NCBI GenBank assembly: GCA_000492175.2
Contig: CP097573.1
Coordinates: 3,100,001 to 3,164,000, forward strand
Reading direction: 5' to 3'
From: Firmicutes bacterium ASF500
GTDB lineage: Bacteria > Bacillota > Clostridia > Oscillospirales > Oscillospiraceae
Length of the DNA: 64,000 nucleotides
The notes under the pieces are model-generated. The model had not been told where the DNA came from. It made no database searches and saw nothing but the letters and a program-made list of their open reading frames with translations. Positions 22,726 to 30,317 of the stretch are shown in pieces. The translations under genes were made by a program, and so were the position numbers. The stretch's first letter is position 1. Every line of letters starts with the position of its first letter.

Positions 22726-23218
22726 TGGTCTGTTGCTCCTTGGGCAGTATCTTGTTTTTCAGGAGATCCCCGATGGCCTGAAACGTCTGGGCCAACTCGT
22801 AGGACTCCTGCACAGAGTCCTCAATTTCTTCCTGCGTCATGCGGGTACACTCTGTCCAGATCCGCACGTTTTCCTCTGTGGGTGTCAGTAGGACGGCTCG
22901 TTCATACGCTTTGCAGAACAAACCGGCAATTTTTCCCCTGCGGTTTGCTTCAGCATCCGACTGGTCGATCTCCCGCACAGCCGACAGCATCTCGGCGGCA
23001 GCGGACTCTTGTTCCTCCGGCGGCAGCTGCTGGACAGCTTTCAAGATCCTCCAGCCTCGGTTGCTGGACAGTTCTTTGTTTTCCAGAGCATTTTTCAGCG
23101 ATTGGGGCGCATTTTCGGCTAACTGCGCGATCCTGCCCATCGCCTGCTCCCCGATGCCAACGGCCTGGGCCAGTTCCTTGCGGGTGTCGATGGGCTGGGG
23201 CGCTTTTGGCGAATTCAC
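22715..23218 (-). CDS. ParB-like DNA-binding protein, probably N-terminally truncated
   Basis: 167 residues. TRKELAQAVGIGEQAMGRIAQ followed by LSSNRGWRILKAVQQLPPEE matches the helix-turn-helix segment of ParB/KorB proteins, but the usual N-terminal ParB/sulfiredoxin-like domain is absent. The frame starts with a GTG inside a palindrome (23200-23227, centre GAATTC) that resembles the one at 20669-20704, and phage-like sequence on the other strand begins ~30 bases upstream. So the gene was probably cut at the island edge, or the short form is expressed from this GTG. Confidence 0.55.
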   Translation of the reverse strand: MNSPKAPQPIDTRKELAQAVGIGEQAMGRIAQLAENAPQSLKNALENKELSSNRGWRILKAVQQLPPEEQESAAAEMLSAVREIDQSDAEANRRGKIAGLFCKAYERAVLLTPTEENVRIWTECTRMTQEEIEDSVQESYELAQTFQAIGDLLKNKILPKEQQTNGQ

Positions 23219-23227
23219 CGAAAGCGC
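23200..23227. repeat. Palindrome at the start of the ParB-like gene
   Basis: GCGCTTTTGGCGAA pairs with TTCACCGAAAGCGC, two mismatches. It covers the GTG start and shares the GAATTCACC centre with 20669-20704, so it could be an operator for one of the element's DNA-binding proteins. Confidence 0.5.
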
Positions 23228-23356
23228 TCTCTTGCTTTGTTAAGCATACTACTATGATTTAAGTCCCCCGCCAAGCTCTTCGAGGCCATGACCAAGGACG
23301 CCGACGGCATTTTCAAGAATCCACAGCAGTAAGCGGATAATCGGAAGGAAGCCGAA

Positions 23357-23491
23357 ATGGATATACGGACGCAACTTCGCTTCAGGCAATTGCGCAAGGC
23401 GCATGCGGCGGTAACGGAGCAAACACACTTCCTCCCGCGAAACAAAATAAGATTGGGTGCGGCGGAACTGGCGGAAATGGCGCAGTTTTGA
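23357..23491 (+). CDS. Small phage-type protein (44 aa), uncertain
   Basis: MDIRTQLRFRQLRKAHAAVT... begins with an ATG preceded by GGAAGG. It is on the plus strand, like the tail-type genes that follow. Its TGA overlaps a TTG that opens the next small frame (TTGA). No family recognised; it may be a remnant. Confidence 0.35.
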   Translation: MDIRTQLRFRQLRKAHAAVTEQTHFLPRNKIRLGAAELAEMAQF

Positions 23492-23589
23492 TCTACTATG
23501 CCAAACCTAAGCTGATCCCCTCCGGCCAGCTCGTAGACAAGCCCGGCCGAATGGTTCTGGACCGCCTGGGGCGGCGGATGATCGTATAA
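23488..23589 (+). CDS. Small phage-type protein (33 aa), uncertain
   Basis: Frame LIYYAKPKLIPSGQLVDKPG..., from a TTG overlapping the preceding stop to TAA at 23587. The same frame continues after the stop with protein-like sequence (EIDKTRRLLYDGQADLNG), suggesting a longer gene broken by a stop. Unknown function. Confidence 0.3.
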   Translation: MIYYAKPKLIPSGQLVDKPGRMVLDRLGRRMIV

Positions 23590-23617
23590 AAAAACCGCCC
23601 TGTCCGGGCGGCGGAAA

Positions 23618-23646
23618 TTGACAAAACACGGCGTTTGCTGTATGAT
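23618..23646 (+). promoter_or_regulatory. Near-consensus promoter in the prophage remnant
   Basis: TTGACA, a 17-base spacer, TATGAT. It points at the small hydrophobic peptide gene ~100 bases downstream. Confidence 0.55.
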
Positions 23647-23748
23647 GGACAGGCCGACCTGAACGGGGAGGCCAGAAAGGCGCTGTTACATAAAAGGCGG
23701 TTGGCCCACAAACCTCTCGCAAATACCCAATAGAGGGGAGTGGTGCTT

Positions 23749-23844
23749 ATGGGAAACGATTTCCGAGGGTTTATCCTTCGATTCGTGGTGAGCCTGGGCA
23801 TTGTCGTTATGATTTTGCTCCTCACCGCCCCAAAAGCGTGTTAG
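23749..23844 (+). CDS. Small single-span membrane peptide (31 aa)
   Basis: MGNDFRGFILRFVVSLGIVV then MILLLTAPKAC: one hydrophobic helix with a short polar start. GAGGGGAG lies eight bases upstream and a near-consensus promoter ~100 bases upstream. A hairpin GTTAGCCGC/GCGGCTAAC follows at 23840-23873. Size and layout recall type I toxin peptides or small holin-like phage peptides; there is no direct evidence for either. Confidence 0.45.
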   Translation: MGNDFRGFILRFVVSLGIVVMILLLTAPKAC

Positions 23845-23944
23845 CCGCCCGGATGCGACCCGAAGCGGCTAACGGTTTCAAAATCGTTTAGTTCGGGCCA
23901 ACCGTCAGTAACAGCGCCCTTTCTGTCTATATTATACGTTCACG

Positions 23945-23983
23945 CCTCCGTTTTGTCAACGACAAAATGGAGGTGGTTTTTTT
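23945..23983 (+). terminator. Hairpin with T-run in front of the tail-fragment gene
   Basis: CCTCCGTTTTGTC pairs with GACAAAATGGAGG (one mismatch), loop AAC, followed by TTTTTTT. The right arm contains the GGAGGT ribosome site of the next gene, so the stem could hide it. Confidence 0.55.
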
Positions 23984-24290
23984 GACAATGGAAGACCGAG
24001 TAACCCAACTGGAGGAACAGACGGCGGCGCTGTCCGTCCAGGCCCTGGCGGATGCCCGGGCGCCCAGCGGGTACTATACCAGCCGCTACAGCGGCGAGCA
24101 GATTGACGCTCTCCTGGATGGAATACACGGAAACATCAATCTGGTGGATAACTGGTATTTCGTGGGCCCCATAAATCAGCGGGGACAGAGTACGTACACG
24201 GGGATTACTTATACTATTGATAGATGGAGAATGTGGTTTGACCATTGCAAACTACTAATCGTAACGGCCCAAAGTAATGCCCGTCTTTAA
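23982..24290 (+). pseudogene. Phage tail/receptor-binding protein, 3'-truncated
   Basis: MTMEDRVTQLEEQTAALSVQ is a coiled-coil start, followed by GYYTSRYSGEQIDALLDGI and NWYFVGPINQRGQSTYTG, motifs common at the N-terminus of siphophage tail fibre proteins. The frame ends after ~100 residues at a position where the typical protein continues with a large C-terminal domain, so it is read as truncated. The TTG at 23982 is chosen because GGAGGT lies seven bases upstream. Confidence 0.6.
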
Positions 24291-24585
24291 CCGTCAGATG
24301 GCGGAGGAGTGGGTGTCCCGGATGCAGAATGCTGATGGTACCCGTGGCCCGCATATCTCCATGGAAAAGGCCAAGGAGGTCATGAAGCAGTACAATGTGG
24401 ACTGCGACTCGGTGTAGTTCTGGGCGGTCCTCAACTCGCTGTATTCAGATTATGATCAGGCGCTGAAGAAAAACAATGCCTCCACCCTGGAGCTCTACGC
24501 CTGCCTCGTAAAGGCGTGGATAGAGGACCAGGATGCCGTCCCCAATAAGGCGGCGGCGTACTATACGCACGTGGTGAGGCACTAA
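24277..24585 (+). pseudogene. Phage-associated small protein with in-frame TAG
   Basis: MPVFNRQMAEEWVSRMQNAD then, past a TAG at 24415-24417, FWAVLNSLYSDYDQALKKNN and finally AAAYYTHVVRH before TAA. The whole resembles a short protein common near the end of Firmicutes prophage tail modules, in which a residue such as Glu stands where the TAG is (GAG to TAG is a single change). The reading frame is otherwise intact on both sides. Confidence 0.6.
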
Positions 24586-24663
24586 AAAGTTCCACCACCT
24601 TTTCCGCCACCAAGTTGATTGTGTACGAACATTTTTGAGCAGTTAAGCGGTTGACGAAAAAAA

Positions 24664-24685
24664 GAAAACCCGCCGGAAGTCCTTG
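24664..24685. other. Possible attachment-site remnant (right)
   Basis: GAAAACCCGCCG followed by GAAGTCCTTG; partner of 18576-18596. It follows the last prophage-like gene and precedes the IS. Confidence 0.35.
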
Positions 24686-24747
24686 AAACACAAGGGCTAC
24701 CCCGCATAAGGACAACAACATAATAACCGTTCTGAGCATGGCTAAAA

Positions 24748-24772
24748 GGCAGCAATCGTTATGATTGCTGCC
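24748..24772. repeat. Duplicated hairpin target, left copy
   Basis: GGCAGCAATC and GATTGCTGCC form a perfect stem with loop GTTAT. An identical 25-base copy (26365-26389) stands at the other end of the IS, as expected for a long target duplication made on insertion. Confidence 0.85.
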
Positions 24773-26285
24773 CCAGCTTGTCGAAAAATGGCCTGTCTGG
24801 TAATGAAGCCAGACAGGGCACAACGTTAACGAGGAATAAAATGTAGGAGGAGGGTGTGGAGGAAGGCGGAGCAAAGCGCTTTCTGGCTTTCCGTCTTGCC
24901 AACTTTTTGAGGTTCATGGCAGCAAATTTAAGCCTCACCCAGTTGGAAACCTGGGCCAGACCACGGTAAACGGTATAGCGCATGGCGTGTTTTTCTTTTG
25001 CATCGGCAAAAACTCGCTCAATGGTCTCTTTGCGCCTTGAATAGAGCTGCTTGTACTCCGGGGTGTACCTGGCATCATCGGCCAGTTCCTCATAGCCCTT
25101 CCAGATGTGCCGCAGGACAGTCTTTACGAAGCTTTTGGATTTTGTACATAAATGCCGGGTGGGGCACTGGGCACAAATTGTCGGATCGCTGCGGTATTCA
25201 CGGTATCCATCCCGGTTGGTGGTGCGGTAGGACAGGATGTGGTATTCTGGGCAGATCACGCAGTCATAATATTCATCGTAGACGTAAGACCACCAGGGAT
25301 GTCCACCCTTCATCGTCGTGGGCCGCTTGTAGGCTGTAGACAATACCCGGCCATCTCGAAATACCTTTTTGCAAATATGCGGGGTCTTGTAGGCGGCATC
25401 TGCCACCACTGTTTCCACCTCTGGAAACGATTGAATCAATTTGTCGTAAACATCGTCAAACGCCACGCTGTCATGGACATTTCCGGGGGTGACCACTGTT
25501 TCCAATACGTAACCGCTCTTGTCACAGGCGGTATGGGCCTCATAAGCAAAGCACCGCTCGTGCTCCCCTTTGTGGAACATTCCACTCTCCGGGTCTGTGG
25601 TGGATACCGTTATTGTTTTCTGCTTTTTCGCCTCTTTCTTCCTCCGGCTCTGCTTCTTTTTTGAGGTGTTGTCCTGTTTCTTCCCTCCAGCTTTGGGTGG
25701 TTCTTCTTCATCATCCAGTGGCTTTTTTCCATGAGCCTCCCGGTCCGCGTTCACTTCCGCCAGCAGTTCTTCCTGGTATCGTTTTGCCGCTGCTGGTACC
25801 TCCTGCTTCATTTTCTTCTTCAGATTTGCGCTGGCTTTGATGTGTGTCCCATCTATAAATACCGCCGCCGGGGTCAGTGCTCCCGCACTGCCCGCCTCCT
25901 CCAATATCCACTGAAACACCAACTCTATCGTTTCCGGAGTGTACCGGTGCCGGAAGTTGTAGCTCACCGTGGAAAAATGGGGCAGCTCCTCACTCAGCGT
26001 GTATCGCAGAAACCACCGGTATGCTACATCTGTCTGCGCCCTGCGCAGCGTTCCCCGCAAAGAGGTATTCCCATCCAAATGCTGCAGCAATACGATTTTG
26101 AACAGCACCACTGGGTCGATGCTCCGCCGGCCCTCTTCTTTGCTGTACGACGCCTCCACGATTTTGTACAATTTCTCGAAATCTACCGCTGCATCCACCT
26201 GCCGCAATAGATGTTCGGGCGGCACCAGGCTTTCTGTGTCCACCATTTCTATGACCCCTCGCTCATTTTTCCCTCGCTCCAACAT
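24759..26285 (-). CDS. IS1182-family transposase
   Basis: About 508 residues, DDE-type. DUF772-like N-terminal domain (DPVVLFKIVLLQHLDGNTSL ... RYTLSEELPHFSTVSYNFRH), catalytic region with AVFIDGTHIKASAN and VVADAAYKT, a Lys/Glu-rich linker (residues ~180-225), a Cys-containing segment (CAQCPTRHLC) and the C-terminal RRKETIERVFADAKEKHAMR. The ATG at 26285 has GGGGTGAGG upstream. The TAA stop at 24759-24761 is not in the IS but in the flanking hairpin: the last residues (GQQS) are coded by target DNA. Confidence 0.92.
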   Translation of the reverse strand: MLERGKNERGVIEMVDTESLVPPEHLLRQVDAAVDFEKLYKIVEASYSKEEGRRSIDPVVLFKIVLLQHLDGNTSLRGTLRRAQTDVAYRWFLRYTLSEELPHFSTVSYNFRHRYTPETIELVFQWILEEAGSAGALTPAAVFIDGTHIKASANLKKKMKQEVPAAAKRYQEELLAEVNADREAHGKKPLDDEEEPPKAGGKKQDNTSKKKQSRRKKEAKKQKTITVSTTDPESGMFHKGEHERCFAYEAHTACDKSGYVLETVVTPGNVHDSVAFDDVYDKLIQSFPEVETVVADAAYKTPHICKKVFRDGRVLSTAYKRPTTMKGGHPWWSYVYDEYYDCVICPEYHILSYRTTNRDGYREYRSDPTICAQCPTRHLCTKSKSFVKTVLRHIWKGYEELADDARYTPEYKQLYSRRKETIERVFADAKEKHAMRYTVYRGLAQVSNWVRLKFAAMNLKKLARRKARKRFAPPSSTPSSYILFLVNVVPCLASLPDRPFFDKLGQQS

Positions 26286-26364
26286 TTCCCTCACCCCTTA
26301 CTCCCTATTTTATCATCTTTACATGAAAAAGTCTACCAAAAGGCAGACTTTTTCGACAGGCTGA
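24773..26364 (-). mobile_element. IS1182-family insertion sequence, copy 1 (complete)
   Basis: About 1.59 kb. Its ends carry imperfect inverted repeats, CAGCTTGTCGAAAAA (left) and CAGCCTGTCGAAAAA (right, read inward). Both ends abut identical 25-base hairpins. A second, 5'-truncated copy in opposite orientation is at 34142-35387. Confidence 0.85.
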
Positions 26365-26389
26365 GGCAGCAATCGTTATGATTGCTGCC
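26365..26389. repeat. Duplicated hairpin target, right copy
   Basis: Identical to 24748-24772. Followed by CTTTAG, which pairs with CTAAAAG left of the first copy, so the uninterrupted target was a longer stem-loop. Confidence 0.85.
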
Positions 26390-26597
26390 CTTTAGTTGCT
26401 CATGGTTAAAATGATGTACACAGCCAATCTCCAACGTAAACTATGAATCAGGAAATGTACCTGCGCTACAAACAGGAATGGTAAGATGTTGTTCCTATTT
26501 GTAGATACAATATGTTCTCAAAAATTTGAAAATTGTCAGACAATATTATGGCATATCATTTCTGGCGTTCTTATATGTGGCTAAGTAATTTCAGATA

Positions 26598-26634
26598 TGC
26601 TATAATAGCCGCGAGAGCGGCTATTATATTTTTG
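26598..26634 (+). promoter_or_regulatory. Extended -10 promoter and hairpin ahead of the LysR gene
   Basis: TGC-TATAAT (26598-26606) is an extended -10 element. From 26601 TATAATAGCCGC pairs perfectly with GCGGCTATTATA (26617-26628), followed by a T-rich tail. Promoter, operator or attenuator roles overlap here. A further dyad ATTGTC-A-GACAAT at 26534-26546 fits a LysR T-N11-A site. Confidence 0.45.
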
Positions 26635-26664
26635 CAGATAAGTCATCGAAGAAGGATGGAACCT

Positions 26665-27555
26665 ATGGAACTTCGTGTTTTACGCTATTTTTTATTGGCG
26701 GCAAGGGAAGAAAACATCACCAGAGCCGCAGAACTGCTCCATGTGACCCAGCCCACGCTCTCCCGGCAGCTCATGCAGTTGGAGCAGGAGCTGGGGACCA
26801 AACTCTTTCACCGTGGACAGCACAGTATTACCTTGACAGACGATGGAATGCTACTCAAGCGCAGGGCACAAGAGCTGGTGGATCTGGCTGACAAAACAGA
26901 ACGGGAATTTGTCAAGGCAGAGGGTGATCTCACCGGTGAGTTGTCCATTGGCAGTGGTGAGACGCTGAGTATGCACACCCTCTCTCAGTGGATCGCCTCT
27001 TTCCAGGCAGAGAATCCACTGGTGCAATACGACATTTACAGTGCTACCGCCGATGAGATCAAAGACCGTCTCGAAAAGGGCATTTTAGATATGGGCCTGC
27101 TGGTCGAGCCAGTTGACATTACAAAATACGAATTTATCCGTATGCCTAAAAAAGAACGCTGGGGCATTTTGGTTTCTAAAAGTTCTCCACTTGCTTTGAA
27201 CGACCATATTGGTCCAAGCGATCTGGCACATACTCCGCTTTTGATTGCCAAACGGAACATGGTACGGGAAGGACTACGGGGGTGGTTCGGGAACAGTTTT
27301 GACTCTCTGGAAATTGCCGGTACCTATAATTTGCTTTATAATGCCGCAGTGCTGGCGGAGCATGGGGTGGGAGCCGTGCTATGTATGGAGCATGACCGTT
27401 CCTATGAAAACCTCCGCTTTATTCCTCTGTTTCCCGTACTTGAAACGGGGGCTGTCCTCGTCTGGAAAAAGAATCAGACCTGCTCCGCAGCGGCGTCACA
27501 TTTCTTTGCCCACGTTCAGAAATGCTCAAAACGTATGGACGGCGATAAAATCTAA
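26665..27555 (+). CDS. LysR-family transcriptional regulator
   Basis: 296 residues. N-terminal winged helix-turn-helix (MELRVLRYFLLAAREENITR; AAELLHVTQPTLSRQLMQLE) and a LysR substrate-binding domain (GELSIGSGETLSMHTLSQWI onward). The ATG at 26665 is chosen because GAAGGA lies nine bases ahead and the family usually starts here. It is the first gene after the IS end and is read toward the redox cassette; a terminator separates it from the MerR gene. Its ligand and targets are unknown, but control of the adjacent flavodoxin and reductase genes is the obvious guess. Confidence 0.9.
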   Translation: MELRVLRYFLLAAREENITRAAELLHVTQPTLSRQLMQLEQELGTKLFHRGQHSITLTDDGMLLKRRAQELVDLADKTEREFVKAEGDLTGELSIGSGETLSMHTLSQWIASFQAENPLVQYDIYSATADEIKDRLEKGILDMGLLVEPVDITKYEFIRMPKKERWGILVSKSSPLALNDHIGPSDLAHTPLLIAKRNMVREGLRGWFGNSFDSLEIAGTYNLLYNAAVLAEHGVGAVLCMEHDRSYENLRFIPLFPVLETGAVLVWKKNQTCSAAASHFFAHVQKCSKRMDGDKI

Positions 27556-27583
27556 GCATTAGACATTTGAAACTTTGCAGATT

Positions 27584-27626
27584 AAAATGTAGGCATCCAG
27601 AAAGAAGGATGCCTGCATTTTTTATT
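27584..27626 (+). terminator. Terminator of the LysR gene
   Basis: AAAATGTAGGCATCC pairs with GGATGCCTGCATTTT (one mismatch), then T-rich sequence. Confidence 0.8.
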
Positions 27627-27644
27627 TAGGGGGTGTGGAAAGGA

Positions 27645-28010
27645 ATGACCATCAATGAGGCAAGCGAACGGTACAACATTCCCATTTCTGTTCTGCGAGA
27701 GTACGAGAGCTGGGGATTGTGCGATACAGTCAAAACCGTCATGGGTGCCTGGCAGTATGACGATGAGGACATTGAGCGCCTAAGCATGATTATGACCCTG
27801 CATGATATTGGCTTTGAGCATGATGAGATCGCCAACTATATGCGGCTTCTGCTCCGGGGTGATTCCACCCAGGCGGAGCGGATGCGGATTCTGAAGCAGA
27901 AGCGGGACAAGACGCTGGATGAAATCCACTTTCAGGAACGGCGGCTGGACCGGCTGGACTACCTTCGTCACCAGATACGAAAGCAGTCAAGTCCTGAAAA
28001 AAACTCTTGA
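27645..28010 (+). CDS. MerR-family transcriptional regulator
   Basis: 121 residues with a MerR helix-turn-helix (MTINEASERYNIPISVLREY, then the wing WQYDDEDIERLSMI) and a C-terminal dimerisation coiled coil (RMRILKQKRDKTLDEIHFQE). Only one Cys, so metal sensing is unlikely; the closest known role is that of AdhR-type regulators of aldehyde stress. GTG at 27633 is an alternative start. Its TGA stop overlaps the -35 box of the reductase promoter, which has the long spacer expected for a MerR target. Confidence 0.88.
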   Translation: MTINEASERYNIPISVLREYESWGLCDTVKTVMGAWQYDDEDIERLSMIMTLHDIGFEHDEIANYMRLLLRGDSTQAERMRILKQKRDKTLDEIHFQERRLDRLDYLRHQIRKQSSPEKNS

Positions 28011-28037
28011 CTTGAAGTTTGCTTAAAGCTGTAGGAT
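28007..28037 (+). promoter_or_regulatory. MerR-type promoter with 19-base spacer
   Basis: TTGACT and TAGGAT are 19 bases apart, and the spacer holds the dyad CTTGAAG-TTTG-CTTAAAG. Long-spacer promoters with such a dyad are the known targets of MerR activators. The merR stop codon lies within the -35 hexamer. Confidence 0.7.
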
Positions 28038-28067
28038 AAAACGGAAAACAACGATTGGAGGTGCAGT

Positions 28068-29108
28068 ATGCGCTATACAAAATTAGGACGGTCTGATTTA
28101 TCTGTTTCCCGCATTTGCCTGGGCTGTATGGGCTTTGGCGACGCAAAAAACGGACAGCACTCCTGGACTATTGATGAGGTCCATTCCCGCGAGATCATCA
28201 AGCGGGCGCTAGCGCTGGGGGTGAACTTCTTCGATACCGCCATTGCCTATCAGAGCGGCACCAGTGAGCAATATGTGGGCCGGGCCGTCCGTGACTTCGC
28301 CAAGTGGGAGGATGTAGTGATAGCCACGAAATTCCTTCCCCGAACGGAGGATGAGATCACGGTGGGTATCAGCGGCCAGCAGCACATTGAGCGGATGCTG
28401 AATACCAGTCTGAGCAACCTGGGCCTGGACTATGTGGACCTGTATATCTACCACATGTGGGACTACCAGACGCCCCTCTATGAGATCATGGATGGGCTGA
28501 ACAACATGGTCAAGGCAGGCAAGGCTTGGTATATCGGTATCTCCAACTGCTTTGCGTGGCAGCTCGCCAAGGCCAACGCCCTGGCAGAGAAAGAGGGCTT
28601 TGCCAAGTTTGTTTCTATCCAAGGGCATTACAACTTGATCTTCCGGGAGGAGGAGCGGGAGATGGCGAAGCTCTGCACCCAGGACGACATCGCCATGACC
28701 CCCTACAGCGCGTTAGCAGGCGGACGGCTCTCCAAGCGCCCCGGAGAAACCTCCAAACGGCTGGTGGAGGACAGCTATGCCAAGCTGAAGTACGATGCCA
28801 CGGCGGAACAGGACAGCGAAATCATCCGCCGTGTGGCGGAGCTAGCCGACCGGCACAGCGTTACCATGACGGAAATCGCCCTGGCGTGGCTGCTGACTAA
28901 GGTAACGGCCCCGGTGATAGGAGCAACAAAACTCCACCACATCGAGGGTGCGGCCAAGGCGGTGGAGCTGGACCTGACGGCGGAGGAACTGTCCTATCTG
29001 GAGGAACCCTATGTCCCCCACGCCTTGGTGGGCGTGATGGCACAGAACACTGCCTCCGCCGCAAAAGAATCCCACGTCTGGTCTACCGGCAATCAGGAAA
29101 TTAAGTGA
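28068..29108 (+). CDS. Aldo/keto reductase
   Basis: 346 residues, TIM-barrel NADPH-dependent carbonyl reductase. Catalytic tetrad context: FFDTAIAYQSGTSEQYVGRA (Asp and Tyr), VVIATKF (Lys) and LYIYHMWD (His). C-terminal cofactor residues lie in APVIGATKLHHIEGA. It probably detoxifies or reduces aldehydes or ketones. GGAGGT precedes the ATG, and the MerR-type promoter lies directly upstream. It is first in a run of seven closely spaced genes (to ~32.6 kb), probably one operon. Confidence 0.92.
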   Translation: MRYTKLGRSDLSVSRICLGCMGFGDAKNGQHSWTIDEVHSREIIKRALALGVNFFDTAIAYQSGTSEQYVGRAVRDFAKWEDVVIATKFLPRTEDEITVGISGQQHIERMLNTSLSNLGLDYVDLYIYHMWDYQTPLYEIMDGLNNMVKAGKAWYIGISNCFAWQLAKANALAEKEGFAKFVSIQGHYNLIFREEEREMAKLCTQDDIAMTPYSALAGGRLSKRPGETSKRLVEDSYAKLKYDATAEQDSEIIRRVAELADRHSVTMTEIALAWLLTKVTAPVIGATKLHHIEGAAKAVELDLTAEELSYLEEPYVPHALVGVMAQNTASAAKESHVWSTGNQEIK

Positions 29109-29124
29109 CAAAGGAGAAATTCTC

Positions 29125-29604
29125 ATGAGCAAAAAATTAGTAGCGTACTTTTCGGCCAGCGGCACCACAGCCGCAGTTGCCAAAACGCTGTCCGAAGCAG
29201 CAGGGGCCGATCTCTACGAGATCAAGCCACAGACACCCTATACCCGCGCTGACTTAAACTGGCAGGACAAAAAGTCCCGCAGCAGCGTGGAGATGAATGA
29301 TAAGTCCTTCCGCCCGCCCCTGGCGAACCGGGACGCTCACATTGAGGACTACGACACCATCTTCCTGGGCGTCCCCATCTGGTGGTACACAGCTCCCACT
29401 ATTATCAACACCTTCTTGGAAAGTTACGATTTTTCTGACAAGACGATCATCCTGTTTGCCACCTCCGGCGGCAGCGGCTTCGGTAAGACCGCCGCTGATC
29501 TGAAAGTCAGCGCCAAAGGCGCAGTCATTCGGGATGGAAAACTGCTGAATGGCAGACAGACCAAGGAATCCCTTGCCGCCTGGGTCAGCAGCTTGTCTGT
29601 GTAA
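29125..29604 (+). CDS. Cytoplasmic flavodoxin
   Basis: 159 residues. KKLVAYFSASGTTAAVAKTL is the FMN phosphate loop, VPIWWYTAPTIINTFLESYD the ring-stacking region with Trp/Tyr, and FATSGGSGFGKTA the third loop. No signal peptide, so cytoplasmic. It starts 16 bases after the reductase and is similar in sequence to the two exported flavodoxins that follow, suggesting tandem duplication. Confidence 0.92.
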   Translation: MSKKLVAYFSASGTTAAVAKTLSEAAGADLYEIKPQTPYTRADLNWQDKKSRSSVEMNDKSFRPPLANRDAHIEDYDTIFLGVPIWWYTAPTIINTFLESYDFSDKTIILFATSGGSGFGKTAADLKVSAKGAVIRDGKLLNGRQTKESLAAWVSSLSV

Positions 29605-29617
29605 GGAGGCCCGCAGT

Positions 29618-30313
29618 ATGAAAAGAACGCTTTCTCTCTTTTTGACCGTGGCCCTTATGCTCACTCTTGCCGCTTGCGGCTCTAAGGGTGGGCAGGACAG
29701 CACCAGTTCCAGTCCCGCGCCGGAAGGGAACACTCCCACCTCCACTGTACCAGAGACGCCCCCAGCGAACCAACCGGAGGATACCGCTCCGACAGAGGAA
29801 CAGACCCCCGAAGGGACTGATGGTGGCGGGAAGAAAGTCCTGATTGCCTATTTCTCCGCTACCAACAACACGGAGAATATCGCAAACCATTTGAACGATA
29901 TTCTGGACACGGACCTCTATGAGATCGTGCCGGAGACGCCTTATACCGCTGACGATCTGAATTACAACGATTCCTCCAGCCGTTCCAGTCAGGAGATGAA
30001 CGACCCTGACAGCCGCCCCGTTATTTCCGGCAGTGTAGAGAACATGGAACAGTACGATGTGATCTTCCTGGGCTATCCCATCTGGTGGGGTGAGGCCCCC
30101 AGGATCATCAACACCTTCCTGGAGAGCTACGACCTGAGCGGAAAGACCATCGCACCCTTCTGTACCTCTGCCAGCAGTCCCTTGGGGTCCAGCGCCACAA
30201 AATTGCAGGACGTGACCGACAGCGCAACATGGCTGGAGGGACAGCGATTCAGCGGTGGAGCCTCCGTCTCCGATGTTCAGTCCTGGGTAGACAGTTTGAA
30301 TCTGAAGGTCTGA
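29618..30313 (+). CDS. Flavodoxin lipoprotein
   Basis: 231 residues. Signal peptide with lipobox (MKRTLSLFLTVALMLTLAAC; Cys at residue 20), then a Ser/Thr/Pro/Glu-rich spacer to about residue 75 and a complete flavodoxin domain (VLIAYFSATNNTENIANHL; YPIWWGEAPRIINTFLESYD; FCTSASSPLGSSATKL). It should be anchored outside the membrane. AAGGAGG eight bases ahead fixes the ATG at 29618. FMN loading of an exported flavodoxin is unusual and would need an extracellular or Tat-independent route; this is open. Confidence 0.9.
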   Translation: MKRTLSLFLTVALMLTLAACGSKGGQDSTSSSPAPEGNTPTSTVPETPPANQPEDTAPTEEQTPEGTDGGGKKVLIAYFSATNNTENIANHLNDILDTDLYEIVPETPYTADDLNYNDSSSRSSQEMNDPDSRPVISGSVENMEQYDVIFLGYPIWWGEAPRIINTFLESYDLSGKTIAPFCTSASSPLGSSATKLQDVTDSATWLEGQRFSGGASVSDVQSWVDSLNLKV

Positions 30314-30317
30314 TTTT

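Noticed and set aside
24415-24417. TAG as recoded sense codon in a phage gene
   Set aside because: Neighbouring phage-type frames are already broken, so a simple nonsense mutation is more likely; no suppressor tRNA is seen.
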